From: Nymphaea colorata | Lineage: Eukaryota; Streptophyta; Magnoliopsida; Nymphaeales; Nymphaeaceae | Direction: 5' to 3' | Length of the DNA stretch: 64,000 nucleotides | Assembly: GCF_008831285.2 (NCBI RefSeq) | Contig: NC_045142.1 | Coordinates: 811,001-875,000 of the forward strand | Shown here: in pieces, positions 54,001 through 64,000 of the stretch | Layout: the number at the start of each line of letters is the position of its first letter | How positions within the stretch are numbered: the stretch's first letter is position 1 | The notes under the pieces: generated by a model | What the model was told of the DNA's origin: nothing | The model's input: the letters and a program-made list of their open reading frames with translations, nothing else | Database searches by the model: none | Translations under genes and position numbers: made by a program

Positions 54001-54560
54001 AAAGAACTTGGCTGTCATGGCTTTCGAAATTATTAGAAGGCGTTGGAAATCGAACGACGAAAATCGGCACAACAATACAAATATATATCGTAACAAGGTC
54101 AAATTGAGTTTACACAAGTAGGAAACATCTGCTGCTGGTGTTTGGAACTTGATTCGTATTGGACAATTATGTGTAATACCGCGAATCTAAATGTGTGTTT
54201 TGCCTTAATCTAATTTTTTATGTTTTTTCATAAATCTTTGTTTTTTTCTTGCCCCTCTTGAGAGTGAGTGAGAAACATTATTCCTAACAAAATCTAATCA
54301 AAACAGGTAAAGCACAAAAGAGAGGAAAAAAAATGGCAAAACTCACTGAAAATGGTTTTAGTGGAGTTGAAAGCAGCACGGCTCTTTGCTTCTTCGCCAA
54401 TGCGACGGCCTGTATCAGGGAAGGCAACGTAGGAGGGAGTTTTCTTGAGGCCCACTTCATTTGGGAGGATCTCGACCCTGCCAGACCGCCACACTCCCAC
54501 ACAGGAGTACGTCGTCCCCAGATCGATGCCGATTGCAAGGCCCGAATCCTTTTGCGCCAT
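51011..54560 (-). CDS. Divergent HSP70-family protein with long C-terminal extension
   Basis: Exon 1 is 54560-54347 and exon 2 is 53670-51011, joined in phase 1 inside the codon before IKRLMGRR. Cytosolic HSP70 genes have an intron at this same site. The product is 957 residues against about 650 normally. The ATPase domain is well kept: [14 protein letters not shown] near residue 12, [25 protein letters not shown], and [13 protein letters not shown]; the lysine of EEAK and the glutamate of NEP are present. The linker DLLLLDV is replaced by [11 protein letters not shown], and the substrate-binding domain is strongly diverged. A charged lid-like helix region runs to about 611. A roughly 345-residue extension follows and ends [11 protein letters not shown], without EEVD. 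The second exon is one uninterrupted frame of 2660 bases, which argues against decay. It is likely cytosolic or nuclear, since no signal peptide was seen. Confidence 0.9.
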
Positions 54561-55081
54561 TAGCAAATTAATTAGGAACTACTACTGTCACGGAAGGATT
54601 TCAAGCAGCACAAAAATAACAGCGCTATCAACACTGGATGAAGAATTCAGATGATCTTATGGGCAACGAATTATATAGCCCATAGGTTCCATTGTCTATA
54701 TTTACTATTGTCCATGGTCGCCTATCAGTTCGACCATTTTCGGTCAATTAACTTTTTCAAATCCAGTTGTATGGACAGGTGAGAAACAGTTGAGGAGAAA
54801 AAAAAATTAGGGAAAGAGAGAGAGAGTGTTGTGCCCCCCCCCCCCCCCCCCCCCCCCATATTTATGACTTTTTGCATGCCAGAACAACTAGAATGATCCG
54901 ACTCTTTAAATCTGATGGCTAAAAATCCTCAAAACTATGTGCGTTTACATACAAAAGGTCGCAAACTGTTTTGATTTTGAAGCATTACGGCATCGAAGAA
55001 CTTATAAGGCTCCCCGACCGTTTCGATCTGCTATATATGCGTATATTGCTTCTGGTGTTGTGGTAGCTTCCCGGAGGAATA
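54561..55081. promoter_or_regulatory. Shared 521-bp promoter region of the divergent HSP70 pair
   Basis: For the minus gene, GGCTATATAA (54671-54680 read on -) is a TATA candidate about 115 bp before its ATG. For the plus gene, CTATATATGC at 55031-55040 lies about 45 bp before its ATG, and CTTATAAGG at about 55003 is another option. No clean heat-shock element (alternating GAA/TTC with 2-bp spacing) was found by eye; GAAGAATTC at about 54639 has the wrong spacing. A 24-C tract occupies the middle. Confidence 0.6.
54834..54857. repeat. Poly-C tract
   Basis: About 24 consecutive C residues, preceded by a short GA run, between the two HSP70 promoters. Long homopolymeric C runs are rare in plant DNA, and the true length may be uncertain from sequencing. 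Confidence 0.9.
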
Positions 55082-57602
55082 ATGTCCAGCAGAGATGAGC
55101 GTCCGGCTGCCGTCGGAATAGACCTTGGAACGACGTACTCCTGTGTGGGAGTGTGGCAGCGAAATAAAGTTGAAATCATCGCTAACGAACAAGGGAACAG
55201 GACGACTCCCTCCTACGTGTCCTTCACTAAAACAGAGCGCCTTATTGGAGAGGCTGCCAAGGCCAACCTCGTTAGGACCCCCAGCAACACCGTCTTCGGT
55301 GAGTTCCCATGCTTTGATGTGAAATTGTTCCACAGAAGCACGCGCACCTTTGTCACGAAAATTTTAGCCTCCCCAATGTACCAGAATGAGAAGAAACCAG
55401 ATTGTAGAGGTTCGGTGGGAAAACCAGCTGCGGCCTCTCTCTGCCTTTCGTTCATTGGTTTGAACTAGGGAGGTTTCCTCCCGAATAAATTGACTATACA
55501 TCAAGGAAAGGGAAGGGAATCACATTCTCATATCCTGAATTATTACAAGAATCACGCTTATCTTTGTCACGAAAATCTCAGGCTCCTGAATACCTTATTG
55601 ATTTTTTGTGAAGTTCCAGACCCAATTTCAGCCTGTTGTAGTGTCTCGAAACTATTATAAACCTCGGGTTTCTGCATGTATATATGATAGAGTATAACCC
55701 TTTTTGTCTTTCCTTTAATTTCTACTTTGTTGAAAGAAGAAAGACATTTCATCAAGCTCTAACCTGCACTAACTTAAGATATAAGGATAATTTTGTTTCA
55801 AATTTGAAATGGCCGGATTCATGGTGAAGATGATTTGAAGAACATGAAAGAATGGCTTCCTTAAATTTCTATAAATGGAAATGCAAAAGAATGCTCGATT
55901 TAAAAGGTGACGAAATTATTTTGTCTGTTTTTGTTTTGACTACATAATTTGAGGTCCATTGGTTGCAGATGCTAAGCGGCTCATCGGCAGGAAGTTCAGC
56001 GACGAGACCGTGCAAAGCGACATTAGGCTTTGGCCGTTCAAGGTGATCGCAGGGTCAGGTGACAGGCCGGTGATCGTCGTCGAGTACAAGGGTGAGGAGA
56101 AGCGTTTCGTTGCAGAGGAGATCTCGTCAATGGTTCTCAACAAAATGCGTGAGATTGTAGAGGCCTATCTTGGCACCAAGGTTGTTAATGCCGTGGTTAC
56201 GGTCCCTGCCTACTTCAATGACTCTCAGCGTCAGGCCACCAAGGATGCTGGCACCATTGCTGGCCTGAACGTTATGCGCATCATCAACGAGCCCACAGCT
56301 GCCGCCATCGCCTATGGCTTTGATAAGAACGTTGGGAGCAGAGGCAAGAAAAACATTCTCGTTTTCGATCTTGGTGGTGGCACCTTTGATGTATCAATTC
56401 TCACTATGGAAAAGGGAACCTTTGAGGTCAAGGCCACCGGAGGGGACACTCATCTTGGAGGCGAGGACTTCGACAACCGAATGGTGGACTACTTTGTTGA
56501 GCAAATCAAAAGAAAGCACAAGAAGGATATTAGTACCAACCATAAGGCGCTAAGGTCTCTGAGGCTGCACTGTGAGAAAGCCAAGCGTGTTCTCTCTGCC
56601 AACAATGTTTACGAGGCTGTTATAGAGGTCGATGCACTCTATGAAGGAACTGACTTTGCGTCCTCCATATCCCGTGCATGCTTCGAGGATCTCAACATGG
56701 ACCTGTTTAGGAAGTGCCTGATGCCTGTAGAGGACTGCCTGAAAACTGCCAAGATGAACAAGAGTTCCATTGATGAGATCGTCCTGGTTGGTGGGTCGAC
56801 TAGAATACCTAAGGTCCAGCAATTGTTGCAGGAATTCTTTAACAACAAGGAGCTGAGCAGGGACATAAACCCTGACGAGGCTGTTGCCTACGGTGCTGCA
56901 CTCCAAGCGGCCAAGTTGAATGGAGAGGGTACCCGAGAGCTGACAGCCATTACTGTCGTGGACGCCACTCCTCTTTCCCTTGGTATTAATATCAAAGGCG
57001 ATATCATGAGCATTATCGTCCCAAGAGGCACCCCCATTCCAGCCAAGGAAGAGAAGGTATTCACTACGTCTCGTGATGACCAGACAACTGTGACGATCGA
57101 GGTCTATGAGGGTGAGAGAACAAGGACATGCGACAACAACCTGCTCGGAGAATTCGAGCTGTCTGGCATCCCTCCAGCTCCTCGTGGAGTTCCCAAGATC
57201 AATGTGTGCTTTGAAATTGACGTAGATAGCATATTAAATGTCTCCGCAGAGGATGATTGTGCGGGACAAAGCAATGGTATCACCATTACAAATGAGAAGG
57301 GGCGGCTGAGTGAAAGGGAGATCCGAAAGATGGTGCGGGATGCAGAGTGGTACAGGTCAGAGGATGAAAGGTACAGGAAGAAGATCGAAGCAAGAAACAC
57401 ATTGGAGAACTATGCCTATAGGATGAGGAACACCATGAGGAATGAGAGAGCTGACACAAACCTCTCCTATGCAGAAGTAAGAAACATTGAGGACATGATC
57501 CAACATGTCTTATCATGGTTGTTAGATCACGAGGAAGCCGAGGCTAACGAATTTGAAGAAAAGATGAACGAGCTTAGGAGTGTGTGCAGACGAATCACCT
57601 AG
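55082..57602 (+). CDS. HSP70-family chaperone lacking the EEVD tail
   Basis: Exon 1 is 55082-55298 and exon 2 is 55969-57602, joined in phase 1 to make the aspartate of [12 protein letters not shown]. This is the conserved cytosolic HSP70 intron site. The product is 616 residues. ATPase signatures are intact: [42 protein letters not shown], and [14 protein letters not shown]. The substrate-binding domain keeps TPLSLGI, GTPIP and VYEGER. The linker reads [10 protein letters not shown] rather than DLLLLDV, and the usual N-terminal half of the peptide-binding region is shifted ([19 protein letters not shown]). The lid is short and ends [10 protein letters not shown], so the C-terminal region and EEVD, which binds TPR co-chaperones such as HOP and CHIP, are absent. 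It is nearer to canonical HSP70 than its minus-strand neighbour. Confidence 0.94.
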
Positions 57603-58500
57603 CTAGCACGAATGTTAACCGTCAGACCGAAGACTTCATTTATTGTGTTCTTGATTTCAGTGTTGTTTATTTGTCTCCCAGAGTTTCGTTGAGATTGTCA
57701 GACTGTTCGTTTTCCCTTGATTGTAAGCGCATCTTGATCGGTACGTCTGCTTGTGGATGAGGGAGTTGTTTCTTATTTTCCGGCAGTGTGGTGTGTGCTC
57801 CGTTCGTGATTTTTTCCATTGGAAAATTTGTAAGGGTTGCTATTATGTCCTTCTGGGTCGAGGGATCCCTTGCTTATAGTTTCTTCAATTTAATAAACAA
57901 TGCAGAGCAAGTGCTCGGATGGCTTCAATGTACCAATGCAGAGCAAGTGCTCGGATGGCTTCAATGTACCCTGCAATGTTGCTCTTGGAAATACATCGTG
58001 ATTATGACAAGTGATCAAGCCCTCCCTTCTAATTTTGAGCTATAGCTTGAATTGATGCTCCATTACTGGGGGGCAAACGTAAGCGTCACAAAATATTCAA
58101 ACCACGTTACCTCCGTTCTTCGATGCAATGCACATGCTAATTGACTGGACATTGGAAGATGTAGCAAAGAAGCATGCTATGCCTGCAAACCTTGAGAACA
58201 GTGTTGTTTATTTCATGTCTAACTTACAAGCTTCCATGGGAAAACGTGCAGTCAAACATGTCCTCGTCGGTTACTCTTCATTAAGGTGCTTCTTTGTGGT
58301 TTGATCCTTTTTCCAGAAGCTTTACATTTCTATGGATGTCAGATTTCTGAAGATGAGCCATTTCAGCCTGTGCCTGCTCATTATGAGGTGGTGAAACGAG
58401 AATACCATAATCCCAACGACCCCGCATGTTTCTGATATTCCGCTGCAAAGCCTGTCGGGGTAAGCCCGCATCTTTTATTAGAAAAAGAATGGATTATGTA
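57603..58500. other. 3' flank of the plus-strand HSP70
   Basis: Probable 3' UTR, then spacer. It contains an exact 36-bp tandem duplication at 57898-57933 and 57934-57969. No coding exon was recognised. Confidence 0.5.
57898..57969. repeat. Exact 36-bp tandem duplication
   Basis: The unit begins CAATGCAGAGCAAGTGCTCG. Two copies follow head-to-tail with no difference, about 300 bp after the HSP70 stop. The absence of mismatches suggests a recent slip or break repair. Confidence 0.95.
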
Positions 58501-58528
58501 CAGAACAAAAACGGAAGAAGGATCACCC

Positions 58529-59090
58529 TTAGCTGCTCGGTAGGGTGTCCCAACAGACCTCTGTTTCAGCAGAGACGGATTTCAACAAAAGAGTAGAGAT
58601 CAGAGACGCAGGACTACATTGAGTAAGCCAAAATAATTTTCTGCAGCAGAAAAGCGAAGTCTTTCGGGTGGGAGCCGAGGAAGGTCGGGAGAGAGTTCTA
58701 TTGAGGCAGTTTCTCCAGCTCCGGGGTCCAACCAAGAGAGCAACTCCGTCCCTTGAAAAAGGGGTCTTCAGAATAATATCCTCCACCACATGTATCCACC
58801 TGCCTTTCCCATTCAGTTGGAAATGCCAAAAGCCACGTTGAAGAACTCGTTGGAAGAGTGGATGGCCAAATGGACTGAGAATTTTCAAAATGTTGCTTAT
58901 GACCATTGGGAGGGTAGAGTGCCAAACATTAGAAAGCCAACCTTTTCTGAAACTTGTAGCTTTCCATTTGATCACTGTTGCTATCAGATCTTGTGCGGCA
59001 GCTGTGTTCGTATTAAACCTACCACCAATCCACTTGCACAATTGTTTCGTCCACGTTAGGAACATAGACTCAACATTTTGGTTGCCATGA
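58529..59090 (-). pseudogene. Probable LINE retrotransposon remnant (zinc-binding reverse-transcriptase tail)
   Basis: The minus-strand frame includes ESMFLTWTKQLCKWIGG and later ATSFRKGWLSNVWHSTLP. This resembles the zf-RVT region after the reverse transcriptase of plant LINEs, typically C..C..E..HLF..CPF...W.W, followed by a helix leading to IWKERN. The frame opens only at 59065 and lacks the upstream endonuclease and reverse-transcriptase parts. It is a decayed 3' fragment at best, and the assignment rests on motif resemblance only. Confidence 0.45.
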
Positions 59091-59148
59091 CAATGACTAA
59101 GTCAGATTTAGTTGTCTATAATAATCCTTGAGCGAGCTTCATTTAGTG

Positions 59149-59997
59149 TTCGAGGCCTGGAAGGCCATAGAATTTCGTAGAAAGCAAGCAATATCATTGA
59201 ACATTGACCAAGTTATGAAATTTAATTCCGATTGGAGCGAGCGTAAATGTGTTCCTTTTAGAAAATTGATGAGGCGACATTGACGCCCACCAACCATGAG
59301 CGTATACCGTGGCATCGACGCTGCCATGAAAGGGCATCTCGCATCATATAATGTTAAAATTGACTATGGGCCTCATTTGACTTATAGAATTGAGAGTTAA
59401 TTAATATGATGAAGCATCCAAACTCCTTTCGTCATTAAGTGATAATTATTGTCAATACTAAACTCTACGAGCATTAAATTTGAATCTGATTTAAGGTAGA
59501 GCCCGGATGAAATTTATAGTTCTAAAAAAACTGCTGCTGACTTTAGAACCATATATTTAAAAATCAGAAGGGAGGAATGCGACTAATTGAGATCTGTAAA
59601 TTTTAAATAATTTTTTTTTGTAATGAAAGAATCTATGGAATGAAAAAATCCTTGATCAAGGATTTATAATGCGGGAATTTGAGATACCAAAATCTCAGAT
59701 CACCTGATCTGATTTTAGATATATCTGAGGCAATCAAAAGCCCCTTCATTGGCTTGGCCAGCTGGAATTTGTTATGCGAATTAATTAAGATTAATAAATA
59801 AAAGGCGAACAATTGCATCCAAATTAAAGCAAAAAACAGCTCTGCCCCAAAATGAGGTTAAAGGTGGCGCTAGAAAACTGTGAGCGTAAGCTGTCTTGTA
59901 TAAGAACACGAAATGATGTAACGCCAAAGGATAACCACAAATCCTATTGAATAAGCAAGTCTTTGCGCAACGACTATATTTGTTGAAGTTAGTTGCC
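59149..59997. repeat. Copy A of a duplicated 0.85-0.9 kb block
   Basis: Pairs with 60537-61447. Matching landmarks in order are GAGGCCTGG, AATTTCGTA, ACGCTGCC(A/G)TG, GCATCTCGCA, ATATAATG, TGCTGCTGACTT, AATCTATGGAATGAAAA, AACAGCTCT and CTAGTTGCC/TTAGTTGCC. Divergence is moderate, with many small indels. No ORF is conserved between copies. Confidence 0.85.
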
Positions 59998-60536
59998 ATG
60001 ATCAAATGACCGAGTCAGGTCTGACCCTTCGTGGACAAATTGTTAAAATATGGAACCTATTCTCATGTGAGAGGAGCTCAAGAGACCCTTTAAAAAATTA
60101 CGACAAAGAAATGTTAACTCAATTTGCAGACTTGTCTCCTTCCACTATGCACTAACGCAAATGCCTTAAGCAGCCAAACCCTCAAACCGGATGCATTACG
60201 CTGTATTAATTTTCATGAATGTCTTGTATGTAGTCCAAACAATCATGATTTGAGTAATTCTTTGTGCTCCAAACAAACATGATTTGAGCAATTTCATTTT
60301 TTCCATCCAAACAAGTTTTATAATTAAATTCTGTGAGTGAACTTCTTACTTGTTTATGTAAGATTTTTTTTTTGTTACCTACAAATAACAAATCTCAATT
60401 TGGTCCGGTTGCCTTGGGAAATGAGATGTAGAGTGTATTTAATAAGAAAAACCAGTTCATATGCTCATAAAATACAAACTTTGCACGTGCAAATAGAGCA
60501 CAAATTCGACATCACATCGCACAAATTCGTGAAGTG

Positions 60537-61447
60537 TTTGAGGCCTGGCCTCGGAATTTCGTACGAAATCACGCAATGTAAATGTACTTTGACCAAATTA
60601 TGAAATTTGGTTCCAGTTGGGCTTTCTTTCGAAGAACACAAAATAAACTAAAGGAGGTAACTGGTCAGAATGTGTTCTTTGCAGAACTTGTATAAGGTAA
60701 GATAATGACCACCATGAGCACGTAACGTGGGAACGACGCTGCCGTGGGACGGCATCTCGCAGCATATAATGTAGGAATTGTGACTTAATTAAATATAATG
60801 AAGCATGGGAACTCTTTTCATAAAATAATTAATAAGTGATAATTATTGCTAGACCAAGTCAAGGACAATATTAAACTTTACGAATCTTAAATAACTTAAA
60901 TTTGAACCTGTAGGGCCCTGCTGAAATTTATAGTTTTAAGAAGCTGCTGCTGACTTGAGAACCAAATATTTAAAATCTCCAATATTACGCCTCAAAAATC
61001 TATTCCCTGGAGCTTATATTGGAAGGAGAGAATATGACCTGAGATCCCTAAACTTTTAATAAATTTATATGTAATGAGAGAATCTATGGAATGAAAATTT
61101 CAATTCCTTGATAAGTATTTATAATGTTGGATTTTCAGATATCAAAATCACATATTACCTCTGATTTTAGATCTAAGGAAATCAGACGCCCCTTTATTTG
61201 ACCTGGTCTGCTCGACTTTGTCATGCAAAGTAATTAATAAACAAAAGGCGAAGAATTTATATCCAAATTAAAGCCAAAAACAGCTCTACCCAAAACGAGG
61301 TCAAGGGTGACACTTGACAACTGTCTCATTGCAAGCTTTCTTGTATACAAAACAAGAAATGATACAAAGCCAAATCATAAATTTGTGCACCACAAATCCG
61401 ACAAGATAAGGCAAGTCTTTGTGCGACTTTTCTGGACGCTAGTTGCC
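60537..61447. repeat. Copy B of the duplicated 0.85-0.9 kb block
   Basis: Same strand order as copy A. The offset is about 1388 bp at the left end and about 1450 bp at the right, so copy B has gained about 60 bp. The two could be arms of a non-autonomous LTR-type element or a simple segmental duplication. No primer-binding site or polypurine tract was recognised. Confidence 0.85.
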
Positions 61448-64000
61448 TCGAAATAACCAAGGTACTTGGGCCAGCCCACCTTACCAATGTCATGTCATAT
61501 TGGATAAAAATGTTCTATCTGCACCCTTTGATGAATTAAGGAAAAGTGTTTGGCCTTTGTTTCATGCGGTACATATCCTGTTTGTTCTGTACATTATTGT
61601 CTGATGTTTTTGTCTTGTGTTGTATCTGCTTTATTTGTCTCCTCTGCCGTTCGTCGCTTGTGGGTCAAGTCCATTCGTCTTGTCCATTGTTTGCAAGCAA
61701 GAACTCCCAGCTTGTCAAAATCTCATGTTCTGGCCAGTATCTGTTCTGTGATATCCTAAAATTCAGAGATATTCATAACATATATATCATATCATAACAA
61801 AGTCTAGTTTACATTCCATAACAAAAACCTGTTGTAACCACTATTAGCTCAGCGAATCGTCATGCAAATGCATAATTGTTGATATCTTACCATGGCAAGA
61901 CTTGTCCCGTAATCTATAACAGAAAATCTGTTTGCATTCCGAAAAGTGTTACATGATTCCATAACGAAAACATAGCTAAATCAGCACATTCCGTTAATTA
62001 ATCTATCTAATACTACAATAGCATTAAAATCATAACCCATTGATAGGCTTACATTAAACCACAAGATCAACATACAAAAGATTTTAAATATTCACGCACA
62101 TGTAGGATTGATACAAACGTTTATAGATCCAAAGGCAACAAGTCTAGGCCCACTACGAGCAAGGCAACAAGACTTGTAAAAACCCTGGTTTTTCTAACGA
62201 GTTTTCAAATCTTGGATTCCCTTCAAGGGGATTGTGCTGTTTCTTTTCTGTTGATTATTCTTTAATTCTTTCCTAATAAAGGTAGGGGCCTACTCTGCAG
62301 CATCCGTTCATCGGAATACTTGGTTTGCATGTTTAAACTAGGTTTTTACTTTTTGAAACCTGGTTTTAGTTTTGATGACAAAAAAAAATTGAGTTTTTAG
62401 GAGTGCTTGAGAAAAGCAAACTCAGTTCAATGTATAAGGCCGTTTGATGGCAATGAAATGCGCAAGAACAGGACATGCTCGTTCCATTTATTAAAATGTG
62501 TATCGAACACTGTTCGCGGAACAGCATGGACAAAGCAGACATTGGGACATGGGTATATATCTTTCCTGTCCCAGTGTCTCTCTCTCTCTCTCATTTCTCA
62601 CCATGAGTCGCTTGCACACTGCTCATCACTGATGCTATGGAGATGAAGTCCATCACTCACCATGAGTCACTGCTCACTGCTCCTCACAATGCTCGAGCGA
62701 CAAAGTCCAACGATTGATCGCCATTTTCACTCTTTCTCCCTCTCTGAGTGCCTAGATTTCTCGCCCATCTCCTGCTGCTCACAGTGATTTAGCAAGCCTG
62801 GCTGCTCTTCACCATCAATGTTCATGCTTCTCCCAATCTCCATCCTCTGAATGAGGGCTTTAGGGTGGAATAGAAGAAATGAAGCATATCCAAGGCAACA
62901 AAAGAGTGGGTGGTAAACATAAGGTTAAATTTGTTTTCCTCCATATTCTTTTCTTTCATGTTCCTTTGAACCGTTTGGAGTCTTCCGGTTGTTTTTCGAT
63001 TGATTTTATATGTTTTTAGGAGCGACTGATTAGCTGATTGTCAATGCAAAAATGCCGCCTCAAGTTGTTTATGGTGTGGGTGCTTTGTCCACCGATTTCC
63101 ATTGAAAACACTATGAGTTTTGCTATTTTGTTAGTTTTTTTTTTCAGTGTCAGTCATTTAACTTACGTTATGTCTCATTTTTGTTTACAGAGGATTCTTT
63201 TAGCTTTAGTTAGTTAGGAACTGACCAGTTTTTCACAAAAGCCAGCAAGATTCTTACTTCAATTTGTACTTCTCCCCCTTCTATTGCCAATCACCATTGT
63301 TATTCTTAAGATATACAAGCATTGGATTTTCAATTGGTAATTTTGTATAAAAGCTACGTTCCATTTTTGCTTGAATGTGCTATTCCAAAATCTGTTCTTG
63401 AACTCATGGACGTCAATTAGGTTTGACACTTGAATACTTGATCTCCATGCAAAGTTAACAAATTTCTTTCTCCCATCAAAATTTTGAGCTTGTTTTCGTT
63501 GGGTTGTAATTTATTACTTGGCTTCCCTACTTCTACAGTTCTCTACTATGCTTGTGCCAATAGATATTTATTTCAGGTGTAATGCTTTAATTGCTTTTTT
63601 TTTTGTTCCTTTTCTTTAATATGCTGCAAATTTGCATTTCATTATTTAAAACAAATAGCTTTTTTTTTTTTTTTTGCCAACAATAGCTGATCATAGGAGA
63701 ATAAGATGGGCTGGACCCATCTATGTTTAATACATATTATTTTCTGGCTTTGCTCAGATGCTTACTATGGAATCAATATTTGTAGATGATCAGAAGACCT
63801 TCAACTAAAGCATGGCTAACCATGGACTGCTAAGCAGCACATGTTAAAAGCTAGAAATTGATAGCAACATTGTTGATTAGGAAATGGTTGACAAAGCACC
63901 TTTTGAAATAAATCTTGAAGTAATGTACCACATAAGACTATTCATGTTTCATGAACTGTTTTTGTATAAATAGCAAAAGTTAATTTTTTATGAGTTAAAG
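61448..64000. other. Right-end spacer
   Basis: No recognised gene. The stretch 62330-62460 contains TTTTGATGACA, CCTGGTTTT and CCGTTTGATGGCAATGAAATG words akin to those at 2140-2400. A CT run lies at 62577-62592, and an imperfect tandem repeat (TCACCATGAGTC) starts at 62598 and 62657. Several T-rich homopolymers follow. The window may end inside a promoter or intron of an unseen gene. Confidence 0.45.

Noticed and set aside
54561-55081. Heat-shock element in the HSP70 spacer
   Set aside because: GAAGAATTC and similar words lack the alternating GAAnnTTC spacing, so heat control cannot be claimed from the sequence.

Overview
This window is nuclear DNA of a flowering plant. The genes have GT-AG introns, and plant-type families are present: a Dof zinc-finger factor, a plant-type DHHC S-acyltransferase and cytosol-type HSP70s. 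The spacers are AT-rich and hold many CT/GA, CA and TA microsatellites and short transposon-like repeats. The species cannot be named from this sequence. All gene models below were built by hand from exon phase, splice sites and family resemblance.

Layout. (1) 3.2-5.5 kb: ribosomal protein eL36 on +, with a telo-box promoter and a mitochondrial-type 26S rRNA scrap in its last intron. (2) 7.5-14.7 kb: an 11-exon DHHC S-acyltransferase on -. It is head-to-head, about 200 bp apart, with (3) 14.9-19.0 kb: a 64-residue single-pass membrane microprotein on + that resembles UQCC6/Brawnin, split by a 3.9 kb intron. (4) 19-27.4 kb: no gene recognised. (5) 27.4-28.6 kb: a two-exon Dof transcription factor on -. 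(6) 28.6-42.9 kb: repeats, microsatellites, a perfect 29-bp foldback around a TA tract, and weak possible exons. (7) 42.9-43.7 kb: a possible unrecognised exon on -, head-to-head with a single-exon DUF2279/YfiM-like membrane protein on +. (8) 43.7-51 kb: repeats, including TIR elements with GGGCC-rich ends. (9) 51.0-57.6 kb: two divergent HSP70-family genes sharing a 521-bp promoter region. (10) 57.6-64 kb: a LINE-like remnant, a duplicated block of about 0.85-0.9 kb, and otherwise no recognised gene.

The most unusual content is the HSP70 pair. Both genes keep the intron position and ATPase motifs of cytosolic HSP70. Both have altered interdomain linkers and lack the C-terminal EEVD. The minus-strand member, 957 residues, carries an extra C-terminal region of about 345 residues: a possible small folded segment followed by a long Ser/Gly/Asp/Asn/Pro-rich tail. 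This looks like a lineage-specific, functionally shifted HSP70 pair. That reading is an inference.
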